A stretch of 64,000 bases of DNA from Tenodera sinensis. Its lineage: Eukaryota > Arthropoda > Insecta > Mantodea > Mantidae. The stretch's first letter is position 1. The number at the start of each line of letters is the position of its first letter. Of this stretch, positions 36,885-49,334 are shown piece by piece. Location of the stretch: NCBI GenBank assembly GCA_030765045.1, contig CM060972.1:57178971-57242970 (forward strand), written 5' to 3'. Position numbers and translations under genes: made by a program. The notes beneath the pieces were generated by a model. The model did not search any database, had not been told where the DNA came from, and was given only the letters and a program-made list of their open reading frames with translations.

Positions 36885-37947
36885 TAAAAACACCACTAGA
36901 AAAAAATATTTGTTTTAAGATTCCGCGTATAGAAACTTCAAACGTGAATTTATGTTCACTATAGAATAACTTCTGTAACTGAAAAGTAAAATTTGTTCTT
37001 AATTTACCATTATATTTATATGTACATTAGTATAATGTTCAGTAAATGTATACTCAAAGTCCTTATTATTGCCACGTCGTGGTATTTTGCAACTCGCCTG
37101 CCTTAACATAAAAAATGGCGCCAACCTTCCCTTCATTGTTGGAATATAAAGATATACTCTGCGACTGTTCGTGAATTATTTTTCCACGCGTGCTGAGAAT
37201 AGGATCGCTACAATAGTCATTTATTTGGGAACTTAATAATAATGTTATATACAGTATAAGTTATTATAAAATATATTTTTTATTTTCTATATTATAATAT
37301 TACTTTTATCAATATTATCTACTATTATCCTGATTACTTAAGAGGGATGATGCCTGAAATTTAAGTTCAAACCATTTAAGTGTTAGGTGTTTCATTTTTT
37401 TACACACACCAGGGATATAAAAACATTATTCTGCCAAATTTCATTTATCGAAATTCAACAGTTAGAGTTACTAAAATATTTGGTTTAAAAATGTGTGGTT
37501 TTCAAAATATATGGTCCAGTACAATTTTTGAGTAAAATAATTAAACTCTTGTTTACGATGCCATAGAAGCATATAAAAAGCTTATTGCATCACATATTCA
37601 ATATATTAATTACAAAGGGAGAAAAAAAGTTTGTCTACCGTAAAAGAAAAATTTCTGAAATTTTTTGTTTCTAAACACATTTTTATTTATGTGCAAATCA
37701 AAAAGTAAAAATAATGTTCTGGAGACTTATCCACCACTCTGAACACGCCATCCAACTGCAGAAGGGTGTTATCATTTCTCAAAGGTACGGGCTTGCATGC
37801 GAAAATATAATATGAAACATACTTGTTGTACTGATTTGATTGTATTCTCATGTTTTTGGTAAAATAATTGTACTAAATTTATTGTATACCGCTGTATTCC
37901 ATAGAATAGTCGCGATATGACTTAATTGTTAAAGCGACTCTAAATAA
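36884..37947. other. Very AT-rich interval, no recognised gene
   Basis: Ends with 'ctctaaataaatt' immediately before a poly-A tract. This may be the 3' end of a retroposed sequence whose body I do not recognise. Confidence 0.45.
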
Positions 37948-37974
37948 ATTAAAAAAAAAAAAAAAAAAAAAAAA
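37948..37974 (+). repeat. Poly-A tract after an AATAAA motif
   Basis: AATAAA then about 26 A residues, the layout of a retroposon or processed transcript tail. No flanking duplication was found. Confidence 0.8.
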
Positions 37975-38042
37975 CTGTTCTAGGCTTAGATTTATTGAGA
38001 ACCACTTTGAGAACATGCAGTAAAATGTTGAGTTTGCTAGCA

Positions 38043-38292
38043 TTTTTTACTTTCTCTACTGCGTATAAAAAATAGAGGAATTATTGTATCCCACTCAAAA
38101 ATTCGATGTCGAGATTTCACCAGAAATATGTTTTGAGGCTCCTCACATGTGTGTGAGTGTGTGTGTGTATGTGTGTGTGCGTGTACGTGCGCGTGCGCCT
38201 GAACAGCGTAACTCAAATACGAATAGTTGATTAAAAACCAACGTTGCTATTTAAGTTTATTATTTTTCAAGGATATGACATGAAGATTGTAA
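38043..38292 (-). repeat. Family A copy A19, right part, minus strand
   Basis: 'tactttctctactgcgtataaaaaatagagg' terminus, the 'gtcgagatttcaccag' block, a (GT)n internal array at 38148-38200, and 'cttgaaggatatgac' equivalents. The left part is missing. Confidence 0.85.
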
Positions 38293-39461
38293 AGAAAGTT
38301 ACATGGACAATATACGCAAGATGTATATAAGCCAAGAGATGCGACTTTTAGCTACAAAATGAACAATGCATCGTAGGATCATCGTCTATTCCAGCATTGA
38401 AATCACTCTTGCCTGCGATTTTAATGTATCAGAGTGTCAGATCGTTTTATCTCTCCCTGACTCTACCTCCCTCTTTCTTTCCTTCCACAGAGGAGTAATT
38501 TAATGACTCCAGATGGTATATCCTTAAAACAGAATAAAGCGGCATATAAAATTAACCATAGGAAAACCCATATCAGTGCCTGTGCACGATTTCGTTGTTA
38601 ATGACCAATTATATGCAGGGATGCAAGGAAAAAAGGAATTTAGCATGTTGTAGAGGTTTTTTATGTTACTTTTGCCTGTAGTATTATAGCATAAAAGTGG
38701 TTTATTTCGGAAACACAGATATCCGGTTCTAGTTCTCATTTATCATGCTGTTTTTACCTGATACCTTGTAGCGGCTGGAGAGTTTATGTCCCTCTCAAAG
38801 GATTTAACTATTCAAGGTTGCTTGGTTAGTCGGCGGTTAAATCTAACAACTCTTGCTCTTCGTTTTGTTGGCTATATTCAGCTTGAAGATAGAGAAATAA
38901 TATTCTTAGCTAATTCATTATGACGACTTTACAGCAGAAGGACGAGCAAAAGTTTCCAAATTAAGATTCTTACCAAAACCATAATTATTGTTCAGTTAGA
39001 TTAAGATATGCTCAGATCTAAAATTTCTCGTGTCTGTAATATTTAATATGTATTTCCAACAAGTCAATGCAATCTTTTCTTCCCCTTCTTTGACCTAGGA
39101 CATTTTGACTGCTGATTTTCATCATTCTCATTTCCTCATCGTAACATTAGTCATATATTCATTTTAGTGATATTATTATTGTTGTTATAATTGCATATGC
39201 TGTGCAAAACATCGTAGCCCAGATACTAGACCTGGGAGAATCTTGATCAGAGTATTATCAGATATTATTTTTATGCAACTATCACAAAGTGTTTAACTTA
39301 ATTTGGTGAAAGTCACATTCCTGTAGCTTTTCTTTTACGATTGCATTTAATTTTTTATGACTATACGCGCTGAATGTATTTTTGATAAAATAACTAACTG
39401 AAACAAAGAAATAGAAATCGCAGAGATTTAGGTCGGGGGACCCAGGAGCTCGCAAATACCC
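38293..39461. other. No recognised feature
   Basis: Unique-looking AT-rich sequence. Confidence 0.5.
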
Positions 39462-39571
39462 TTTTGGGCTCAGGGGGCCTCAAAACATTCCCTGTGAAAT
39501 ACTGACATAAAATTTTTTGGGTGGAGTAAGTACTTTCTGTACTTACTATACGTAGTAGAGAAAGTAAAAAA
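39462..39571 (+). repeat. Family A fragment A20 (right end)
   Basis: 'gctcagggggcctcaaaac' to the well-preserved palindrome 'ctgtacttactatacgtagtagagaaagta'. Confidence 0.85.
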
Positions 39572-39597
39572 TACTAGTATGTTAGCACAAAAAATAA

Positions 39598-39655
39598 CGC
39601 GGGCTTACTAGGCCCCGCGCGGCCGTGTTCTACCAGCGCCCGCGCCTAACGGAGG
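39598..39655. other. Short very GC-rich patch
   Basis: About 58 bp including 'gccccgcgcggccgtgttc' and 'agcgcccgcgcctaac' in AT-rich flanks, directly after A20. Function unknown. Confidence 0.6.
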
Positions 39656-40130
39656 GTTAAACCTTTAATGAAAAGTTACTAAATTCTGAGTTCGAGTATT
39701 TTTAAAACCGGTTGTAAAATCGACTGAGTGTTTGATATGTATACTTTATGACGAATATGCTGACTGTCTAAAATACTCCAATAAAAGAAAAGGTCTTATG
39801 TTTACCCCGACCTGTCAAATATGGCGATGACGTTATTGGCTATCTGCAGAATGACTGACTGCTTTGTGATTTTCCAGGGCCGCTCTCCAACATTCAAGGA
39901 CGAAGTGTTTAGCCCCCGGGAGCCCATTATCATCAATTTAATGCTATGCTGGACGTGACCTATGGTGGGGTCTGTTGAACACACCTTAGCATTCAACAAG
40001 CGTTTGTTTTCCATTTCTGATTATAACAAATTATCTTCTCCGTTATACTCAACAATGTCATTACTTGCATTTTGCAATTGTGACTTTTTATCAGTATACC
40101 ATCTAGTTATTATGTTTTTGGTATTAACAA
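39656..40130. other. No recognised feature
   Basis: AT-rich lead-in to the duplicated G segment. Confidence 0.45.
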
Positions 40131-40165
40131 TGGTATTTACTCGCCGTTCTCTTGCGCCCCTCCAG

Positions 40166-40405
40166 CGTTCTTGTCTATTCGCATTGGCAATCCACATGCT
40201 AAATTGGCACTTTTTATGAAGACTTGTTTATCGCACTTCCTTCACAGAGATCGGCGAGGTTAGATTGTGTTCGGAACGTTTCTCTCTCCTTGAACGTAGC
40301 GGATCTTCTGCGCCGAAGGTCGAAAAATGTGTTTATTTTATGATCTCTATGTTCAGATTATTTGATATGAAGAACCATACGCAGAAGAGCTTCCTGAAAA
40401 CATGA
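40166..40405 (+). pseudogene. Duplicated coding-like exon, copy G1
   Basis: Begins after a strong acceptor, 'tctcttgcgcccctccag', which is also conserved in copy G2. After a stop at 40217 it stays open for 61 codons to TGA at 40403. Residues include RTSFTEIGEVRLC, then ERSGSSAPKVEK and RLFDMKNHTQK. G2 keeps GSSAPKVEK and RLFDMKNHMQK in one frame, with several differences at third codon positions and one 3-nt indel between them. That is the pattern left by a translated sequence. G1's final stop replaces a Trp codon still present in G2 (TGA for TGG). I do not recognise the protein, so host gene fragment or mobile-element ORF both remain open. Confidence 0.5.
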
Positions 40406-40580
40406 GAAACCTGAGAAGAAATCTAGGCAGGTTTTTTTACTTTTGTGAAATGGTGTGACATCAAATATCACATCAGTTCACATCTCAAAGGAGTGAAAAC
40501 ATTGTCTCTAACTGATATCCTTTCAATGATTTGCTCAGCATAATTTAAAGATGAAACCAAATTATCCCGCCACATTCTTT

Positions 40581-41359
40581 TATTTTCTATACTCCTTATG
40601 CTAGAGACTTAACTAGAAATATGTTTTGAGGTCCCTGAATAAAAAAAGTTCAGAAATAATTTCGTATGTCTGTCTGAACAGCATAATTCAAAAACAAAAA
40701 GTCGGCTAGAAACCAAAGTAGCTATTTAAAATTAATATTGTTGAAGGATGCAACATCAACACTATGAAGAAAATTCCTCCACCTTAAACTATCGTTTACA
40801 GAGAACACTTTTTAAAAAATGACTTTAAAAATGGCTCTAATGATTTTGACTAAAATGTCATATTTAAAAATATTTTTGTGACAAATGAAATGTATGTTCA
40901 GAATTTTCTGGCTATAGCCTATGTAGTCCTGATTACTCTTGATTTTTGCATAACTGGTAAACCGTAAGAGACAGAGCAAATCTTACTATACAAAAACTTA
41001 CATTTTGTTGAAACACAACACTTATGTCCAAATTAATTTTTTTGTAAAGTGGATAATTTCGAAGACATTTCTTGCTATTTGTGTGAGTTTTGCAATACTT
41101 AAAACTTCTGAAACAGAAGGTCGTTATTCTCTTTTTCTCTCTTGACCGTGTAAAGAGAATGGAGTTTCGAAGCTTTGAAATATTTGACCATCGCTCAAAG
41201 TCTACTGCATTCCCATATTTCCCTTCCAGCTAGAAGAAAATTAACAATAAGATAGTTTCTGTAAATGTTTATCTCAACTAACACGAAGAAGAGAGGAATA
41301 AGAGTTTGTAGCATTAGTACAAGAGTAGAGAAACTCTTGCGAGTGCAAGATCAAATTTC
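40581..41359 (-). repeat. Family A copy A21, minus strand, between G1 and G2
   Basis: Right terminus degraded ('ctatactccttatgctag'), left terminus 'gagtagagaaactcttgcgag'. It sits between the two direct G copies. Confidence 0.87.
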
Positions 41360-41406
41360 CGACGCTGGTACCCATATTTACTCGCCCTTCTCTTGCGCCC
41401 CTCCAG

Positions 41407-41671
41407 CCTTGCGTCTATTCGCATTGACAATCCACAATGCTAAAGGCACTTTTGAGATTTGTTTATCGTACTCCCTTTACAGAGATCGGCAAGGTTAGAT
41501 TGTATCTGCTTCCTTGAATGTTGCGGATCGTCTGCACCGAAGGTCGAAAAAATTTATTTTACGATCTCTACGATTAGATTATTTGATATGAAGAACCATA
41601 TGCAGAAGGTTCTGAAAACATGGGAAATCAGAGGGGAAGTCTATGCCAGTTACATTTCTGAAATTTATTAA
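41407..41671 (+). pseudogene. Duplicated coding-like exon, copy G2
   Basis: Same acceptor as G1. ATG at 41437 opens MLKALLRFVYRTPFTEIGKV and ends at TGA at 41515. An 11-nt shortfall relative to G1 shifts the frame. From 41525 the G1 frame resumes as GSSAPKVEKIYFTIS, then RLFDMKNHMQKVLKTWEIRG, then EVYASYISEIY and TAA at 41669. So G2 has an intact 3' half where G1 is truncated, while G1 has the uninterrupted middle. The two copies are in direct orientation about 1.24 kb apart. The protein family is not recognised, and the N-terminal residues could be a presequence. Confidence 0.5.
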
Positions 41672-42037
41672 TCATGGTAATATGAGAATCTCTGCAACGC
41701 AGATTATTTTATTCAAATTGAATAGGCTGGTTTCAGTTATGTGAAATGATGTGAAATCAACATTTTAACTTACTGTTCACAACTTACGTAATTTACGAGC
41801 CCATAATCTGGACTTGCACTCATCTCTATATTAATGCTAATGATTTGTCTATGACTATTCCATACATAGGCGTTAATTTATCTTATACGGTTTACTACCT
41901 GGTCATTATTTTGCTGGTGTCGCCATTCTCTATATCCATTCTTTCTAAAGAAAATATCGTTCCATTTCAACACTATGTTTTTAACGATTGTTCTTTTAAT
42001 AATGAATTATATTTTCCCAGAAGTATGTTTATTTGTA

Positions 42038-42192
42038 GAAGGAAGAGAGGCCGAACAGCAAAGACAGAGGCAGAAGGGGTCGAAAAGGCCATTACTTCAA
42101 GAAATTTGGATCCTGAACAGTGGAGAGTTGCAGGAATGATGTTTGGTTTCCGGAAGACAGCGTCAGTAGTCATGAACACCGGATTAAAATGA
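42038..42192 (+). CDS. Candidate terminal exon, unidentified protein
   Basis: A possible acceptor 'gtttatttgtag' ends at 42038 and another 'attttcccag' at 42020. The frame then reads RKRGRTAKTEAEGVEKAIT, then SRNLDPEQWRVAGMMFGFRK, ending at TGA at 42190. An AATAAA lies about 20 bp downstream. Higher G+C than the flanks, few rare features, Arg/Glu-rich. It lies in the G2 segment, whose flanks (41845-41925 and 42250-42437) resemble 49885-51290, but this exon itself has no counterpart there. Family not recognised. Confidence 0.33.
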
Positions 42193-42449
42193 AGGTTTGT
42201 TTGTTAATTTAAAAATAAATTGAAATTTATTTGAGATTATCAACTGGTTTTATGTTACAACAAGAGCAAAGTGGAATATATATTATATAGGATATATAGG
42301 ATTTTTATAGGCAACATTTTCAGGTCAAATCTTTGCGATATATTAAATTCATATTTTATTTATGGAAGAGACCAGATAAATATCATTCGAAGTTTGTCCT
42401 TGTTCTCGCTCCGCACAAGAATTTGCCGATTAGGTTGGACGTCTTATAT

Positions 42450-42816
42450 CCATCTGATTACCCTCCCCGTATGAAGGGCTTACATCCCCTAGGACTTACA
42501 AGCCAGTGCCTAGGGTCAGACCCCTGTCGGGGAGCAGAGGAACCTATGGAACGGACAGAGTGAAGACCTGGAAGCGGGTGGTCAGCCAAGCACCAGCTAT
42601 GATAGTGAGGAAGAGGACGATATGAAATGCAGGTGAAATGGATAATTGCAAAGGTGATAATGGAGCAATTGGTGGAATAAGTGGGAGAAACTGGAGAAAA
42701 TCCTCTCAGATGCCTCTTCGTCTACCACGAATACCACATGCTGGTACTTGGGATCGAACCCGGGCCGCCTAGGTGGTAGGCGAAGGGCCTAATTGCTAGG
42801 CCACGGTGTCGCCTCA
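42450..42816 (-). mobile_element. Full-length tRNA-derived SINE with 12-bp TSD
   Basis: Flanked by GACGTCTTATAT (42438-42449) and GACGTCTTGTAT (42817-42828). On the minus strand the head 'gcgacaccgtggcctagcaa' and 'gggttcgatccc' are A/B-box-like. The body has 'atttcatatcgtcctcttcc', and the tail has 'ggcttgtaagtcc' and 'ggagggtaatcag'. A related region at 51262-51310 reads straight through the insertion point without the SINE, an empty paralogous site. Confidence 0.88.
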
Positions 42817-42927
42817 GACGTCTTGTATTACTTGTGATAATTTTGAGATGAAATCAACTTATCCTTCCACAACTTTTTCATGTATTACCTCAAAGAATAA
42901 CAATTTTTAACTAAATACTAACAATAT

Positions 42928-43790
42928 TTACTTTCTCTACTACGTATTGTATTCCACCCATTCCACCCAAAAATTCGATGTCGAGATTTCACCGGAAATA
43001 TATGTTTTGAGGTCCCTGAATTTAAAAAAAGCGTTATTAGAAAAAGGTCCGTCTGTGTCTCTGTCTGTGTATGTGCGTGCGTGTGTGTCAGTCTGTAGAC
43101 AGCATAACTCAAAAACGAAAAGTCGGTTAAAAACCAAAGTTGGTATTTAAGTTTAATGAATTTCAAGGATGTGACACGAAGATCTTGAAGAAAGTTGCTT
43201 GACCCTAAACCACCCTTTATATGGAAATTTTTTGGAAAATTTTTATTTTCTTGAGAATGGCTCTAACGATTTTGATTAAAATGCATGTACGAGACATTTT
43301 TATCACAAATGAAATGTATATCTTGAATTTTCTGACTATAGTCCCTCTAGTCGTATTTACTCTGGATGACTTTTGCATTACTGGTAAACCATAAGAGATA
43401 GATCAAATCTTACTACACAAAAAAATGTAGATTGTGCTAAAATACACATTTTATGTCTAAAGCTTTTTTTGTAGAGTGAACCATTTCAGACATATGGTTT
43501 GTTATTTGTGCGAGTTTTGGAGAACTTATGCTTCTCTCAAATGAAACATCGTTGTTCAATTTTTTATATGTTATGCAAGGAGAACGTAATCTCTAAGCTT
43601 TAAAAGGTTTCACTATTGCTCAAAGTCTACTGTATTCCCATATTTCCTTTGCACCTACAAGAAAATAAACAATAAGAATTTCTGCAAATGTTTATATCAA
43701 CTAACTCGTAAAAGATATAGGAATAAGAGTTTGTAAGAATGGTTGGTACAAGGGTAGAGAAAAGTCATGTGAGTGCAACAAATCAGATTT
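42928..43790 (-). repeat. Family A copy A22, minus strand
   Basis: Starts 'ttactttctctactacgtattg', ends 'agagaaaagtcatgtgag' and 'caaatcagattt'. Near full-length, with a shortened palindrome and a small (TG)n site at 43053-43092. Confidence 0.9.
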
Positions 43791-46489
43791 TTAAATAAAG
43801 ACAAGAACATGATTTTGCTTGAATATAACAAATAAGTGTGGTGAATAAACAACAACATTATTTCTTGCCACTTATTATTCCTATTCTAAAAAGTATTGAT
43901 ACAATGGACTATTTTTCATCTATATTCGGCTACAAATGTTTTATTTACTTTAAATGTGTCCTTAAACACTAGTACAGTAACGTTCACCTTGTACGTCGTA
44001 ACCGTACCTTGCATGTCAGAAACCCGAGCGATAATTATATGTGACCTACTCTTTGCATTTCTCATTGAAAGTAAATTAAACACCAATAATGTTTCACATG
44101 CTTTATTTCCGCTTAAGCAATGGTTTGGGAACTTTGGGTCGAATGCAAACGATTTATTTCAGATACACAATCTGCCGAGAAGGTAAGCGTCTATAATATT
44201 GTTTCATAATAATCAAACTTCACTTTAAAAGTACATTAGTCTATCAAAGGTTCGAATTATGTCTTATTCCGCCTGTATATAGGCAAAACTTTCAGCACTA
44301 GTGTGCACCGTTAGCCTGCATATAGGCGCGCTGTTTACAGCACAGCTTTGTAGCAGTTTGAAATCTTAAGTACCTAACCATTGTTTTGTGCTACATTGGT
44401 TGCAATAATAGATTTACAAACAATGTAGATGTTTTCTTAATGTTGGGAAATTATACAATTTTAAAGTTGTGTTAGTAATGAACGAATAAGATTAAATACC
44501 ATCCTACGAGTAACTGGGCACAAATTAGCTTTTTCTCCAAAAACAGAATATTCTTCTCCAAACAAGTGTGTGTATTTTTTGTTTATAATTATTAAAAACA
44601 TTTTTATTCTGTTCAAATAGCAAAAAATAATATTTCGAATAAATATTAATATCTTGGAAAACAGACGCACAACTATTTTATAGGCATAGAAAAACTAACA
44701 TACCAAATTTCAGGTCTCCATTTTAATTCTTAACTACAAAGAAATACCTTTTATTACTATTTAATTCTTTCTATAACAAATAAGTTTTAATTACAAAATA
44801 TTTAATCTAGGTAACGGAGCTTATACCAAAAATCTATCGTGGCACCAATTTAACCTAGAAGTTTTATTAAAATTGGTTCATTAGGGAAGGAAGCCCGTTT
44901 GGTATCAGTGTTCCCTTAAGGAAATGGGATAATTAAGATAATTATTACAGATAGAGTTAGTGTTCAGTAAATGTTCATTCATGAGTGTAAAGAACATTGG
45001 AAACAGCATGCTGAGAAGACGAACATCTCCTGACTACTAAATCAATTGATGAAAGCCTAAGAAGCCACAGAAAAACATCGACATTATCTCATAAGTGCAC
45101 GTGGTTACTATGAACAATGTGTCGCGTGTCTCCTTCAATTCTTATCTTTGAATCAATGCCAGTAGGTCGCGTGTGTTTTTGCAGAGTTAAGAGACAAAGA
45201 GTTTATAAAATATGCAGCCAGATCCCACGTGCTACAAAATTGAGCACTATCGCAGAATGTTGATGAGAAAATACGCAGTACTGAAGATAATGGTGATTTA
45301 ACAATAAGGAAAGGAGTGTCTCTAGGGAGGCGCAGTCAATTGTTTGCTTTGTTCTTCTCAGAGGAAGAGCGTTCCATCTCCATTTGGCTCTGTCTTAGTC
45401 GCTTTTTGATGCTGTTATTTGTGAAATTGAGAAATAATTGCTGCTTATGAAATAAAGCTGTGTATTTCGTAAAAGCAGAAGTATCTAAAACACACGCCTG
45501 TGTTTCTTACAAGTGATTTTAAGCAAAATTATATTTTAGGAAATTTAACATGTTCTTTGCAATCCACAAAGTGAAATGTTTAAAATTCAGGACAAATATT
45601 GTTTCAGAAACGTACAAATAAATTTAGCATTATTTGTCGCAGTAACAGATTCGAGTGGACAACTAAGACAACAGAAAATGCTGCATCAAATTCAGTTACA
45701 TATTTTATTAAGAGCTGCTTTATGCATCTTTAAAGCATACAGACATAGAATGATTTTTTATTAATTGCTTTTATTGTTTTAAATGGTCACATCGGTGGCC
45801 TTTGGAACTTTCTTTTGGGAATGGCATGAACGAGAATACGATGGGTTTTACGCCCTTGCTTTTTGTTTTCTGAACTATAAAATAGACATCAATAGCATAG
45901 CCAAGAAATTAAAATTACAGGTATATTCTACAAAACTATGGCTATCCCAAATTTGTTTTATGGTTGAACATTGGTCAACTAAAATACCAAGAAATAATTG
46001 GTGGCAGACAAGAAAAAATTCAAATTTCAGATAACATAAAATATATGTAGATATTGTATTCTGCACTGAAAACACAAACTATAAATTTAATGGCTGCGTA
46101 TTGCATATAATAAATATGAAGTCTATCGTGAAAAGTAAAGGAAATAATCGAACATTACTAAGTACATTTTTGCTAGACTGTGCAGATAGGGTAGGACTGA
46201 ACAGGCAGATGTTTTGTTTACTAATGTGGCTACTGCTGTCAAGCATGCGTTCACACCTAGGACGGGTCGAAGTTCAGTAGGCCAGCCCTAAGAGAGTAGG
46301 TGACACTTGCATTTGGCGACAGTTGCCCGCCAGTACAATTTAGTGACAGTTGCACTTCAATTCTGGGAAACTATCAATGCTTGGGTCGAGCATAAATTAG
46401 GAGGTAGTCGGGAAAATCATCCCTGTTGTTACCTGAAGCTGGGTTTGTTAGTACAACTTACTCAGATAGAATGAAGTTTATTTTCATTA

Positions 46490-46490
<1 letters not shown>
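43791..46490. other. AT-rich, no recognised gene
   Basis: Several open frames of 62-96 codons, none with splice or family support. The pair 'gcctgtatataggc' and 'gcctgcatataggc' near 44270-44325 is a small repeat. Confidence 0.45.

Positions 46491-46524
<34 letters not shown>
46491..46524 (-). repeat. Poly-T tract (about 34 T)
   Basis: Possible tail of a minus-strand retroposon. It is next to the 8-bp repeat at 46532. Confidence 0.9.
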
Positions 46525-46531
46525 CCCACAT

Positions 46532-46576
46532 CTGATTTATGGAGTTCACTAACAAGGGTAAGCCACTGCTGATTTA
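46532..46576. other. 8-bp direct repeat around a hAT-like terminus
   Basis: CTGATTTA occurs at 46532-46539 and 46569-46576. The 29 bp between ends, on the minus strand, with CAGTGGCTTACCCTTG, which resembles a hAT terminal sequence. This could be an extreme internal-deletion derivative. Confidence 0.35.
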
Positions 46577-48145
46577 GAATGGTTATCAACATATACAAAA
46601 TTATACAAATCAGGAAAACGTCACTCATTGATTTCCAATAATTTAACGGTTCTACTGAAAAAAATAAGTATATCTTTAAAAAATATTAAAATGACTTCTT
46701 CCACTGGAAATATTGGTTTCTAATGCAGTTTAAAGATACAAAGAAAAGAATTTAAAAAAATACATGGGATACGCAAAGAGACCACCTCCTCGCGACGACA
46801 TTATGTCAGCTGTCTCAACAATAATATCAATAATAGGCAGAATCAATTTCTTTACCTAGCAATGGGGAACGATTATCAAATTCGGGATGGTTGAGTGTCC
46901 CTGGTTGAGTATTTTCCAAGGTAGCTACCGAGGAACTAGTTTTTACTCAGGTATAAGAGTGGTGCAAGTGTCCCAAACTGTCCTAGAAAACTGGTTTCCC
47001 CATGTGCGTAGTATCAAGCTATTGAAGTAAAGAGGGGATCCCATACATTCCTTTAAGTCCCATAGGCTGGAATTCTTAGAATTAGGAAGGCGAATGAAAC
47101 GATTGAGGCGAGCTAACGCAGCGTGAACACTTTTTAATGCAATAGGGGCGATTTATGACTGGTCCACCTTTGCATAAACGTTTTCATGTATGAGATTTAG
47201 CTTGATGAGCCATGAATTCAAACCAGACCACACACTTGCTTGAGAATTTCTGCACGGATCAGACAGACGTAGCTGGTGGTTACCAAGTCGTTGAAAGGTG
47301 ATTTTACGCGTGTTTAAATTTGATATAGAACTGTGAGGTTCCTTAATCAAAACGATTTATTGGCTAGCGCTAGTAAATTTGCCGAGTAAACCTTCAGTAA
47401 TTTACCTCAGTTTGAGGTTCTTCGTATTTTTATAGGAAAGGTGAAATTCATTATTTTAAAATCAACCGTCGGCAACTATATCAATCGTTCTATTTGAAAA
47501 GTGTCAACAGTTATGAAAACTAATTTCTCCCCTCTCGTATGTTTAACAGGATCGTAGATATATTATAGTTCATGTTTATGAAATGACAGTGATTTAACTG
47601 AAGCCTCAGCGAAGGTGAACTACGTTAGCAAGTCACAATGAAAATTAGGATTTAACAATTTGAAAATAGACCAAAGTTTAAATAATTACACTATAATTTG
47701 TATAGGTAAGGCTATTTTCAGTTCATTGCAATTGATTGAGAAGCAATCCGAGGCTAGGGGTGTAAGTGTAGATGTTTTGATAATTGGTACCATAATATGT
47801 ATCCAATTAGGGTCTTAGTCTTTTTTTTCTCTCTTCGTCTAACAGTTTTCCCACAAATTAATCAAAGTTTACTACCCGATGTGTTTATATTGTCATAACT
47901 GCGTCGCGAAATGAACGATGCCTATCGTTTAGACTATCCGTTTTACTTCACACCTCGATGCTTGATCTAATGGTCTAGGTATTGAAGTTATTGGCCTTGC
48001 AGAAAGCATTGGAACTCGGTTCCGGTATACCATTCGTTATCACGAGACCGGCCCATTCTGCGTCATGCCTTCTGTGCCACGCCTGAAAACATACTACTTT
48101 TAAGTAAAATGGTAAGTTCGCAAATGAAGGGAATATGGATGTAAT
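46577..48145. other. No recognised feature
   Basis: AT-rich. No repeats or coding-like exons identified. Confidence 0.5.
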
Positions 48146-48157
48146 ATTGTGTATTAC

Positions 48158-48434
48158 TTCTTTATCCGATTACCCTCCCCGTATGGAGGCCCCTAGAACT
48201 TAGAAGCCAGTGCCTAGGATCAGAGCATACGAATCCATGGACCAGGCAGAGTGAAGACCTGGAAGCAGGTGGTCAGCCCAGCACCAGGTATGAGAGTGAG
48301 GAAGAGGATGATATGAAATGCAGGCGAAATGGAATTCAGGAAAGGCGTCTACCACATGCAGATCCCTGGGATCGAAACCGGGCCGCCTTTATGATAGGCG
48401 AACGGTCTAACCACTCGGCCACGGCGCTGCCAAA
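48158..48434 (-). mobile_element. tRNA-derived SINE, same family as 42450, 12-bp TSD
   Basis: Flanks ATTGTGTATTAC (48146-48157) and ATTGTTCATTAC (48435-48446) match at 10 of 12. The minus strand begins 'ggcagcgccgtggccgag' and has 'gatcccagggat'-type B-box sequence, a deleted centre, and the same tail 'gggagggtaatcgg'. Confidence 0.82.
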
Positions 48435-48446
48435 ATTGTTCATTAC

Positions 48447-49124
48447 ACTGCCCTCAATTAGCAATGTAAATATCCCTAATACCTTCCAGATTGGATGGCG
48501 GACTCGCTAACACAAATACACTAAATCTTAGTGCACCTGAAACCAGGATACTCTCAGGCCAACAGGGGCGTTACTTCACAACAGAAAGGTGTCATCCAAA
48601 TCAGATATTAGTGTCAAGCGAAAAACACAATAGAAAGACATCTATTTAGAGCGCATGGACATGTAACAATGCACCAACTTGTAACAGAGGGACATTCACA
48701 GACAGTTGTGTCAGTATTAGCATGCAGTCAGTGAATGCTCCAAGTAAGGAAGATAACCCCGCTGATGTCATGCACCGGCTTTGCATATGCAATGGTTCAT
48801 GTCTGGCGAAACACCAGGTTTCGTTCTTGTTCCCGTCATACAGCCAGCAAGGTAGTACATCTTAGTTATGCAATTAGCTCATTCAAAAACTGCATTTCTT
48901 ACCCAAGGCCAGCTCATTCCGAGTCCCATTAAGGCGCCATATTGACATACTTTGGTGAAAATATGTACCCAGACCAGCGATGTGTGTGCTGAAGCCAGAA
49001 ATGGTATAAAAAATGGCAAAACACCCCACTTTTCACAGGTTTATCTTATTTTTGTAGTATTTAGTAACCGAATTTTCAACTCTCCTAACATTAGCGTGTC
49101 AACTGCAAATGCTCACCCTCTCCC

Positions 49125-49166
<42 letters not shown>

Positions 49167-49334
49167 AGTGTTTATGCCTTGCTTTTCCCCATTTATTGAA
49201 TAATTAACAGTATGTCTATGCTGAGTGTGTATTTTCTTTTATATAATTACTGAATTGTCAGTGTGGCTCATTCTCTCTCAATATGTGTGCATTATCTGTG
49301 TGTGTTTTATGTGGCCATGACGTCACCTTGGGCT
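48447..49334. other. No gene; poly-C/(CT)n at 49124-49162
   Basis: The C-run followed by about 12 CT units is the only feature recognised. Confidence 0.6.

Noticed and set aside
45783..46075. Overlapping frames on both strands
   Set aside because: No splice support, no repeats, no recognised domain. AT-rich chance frames.
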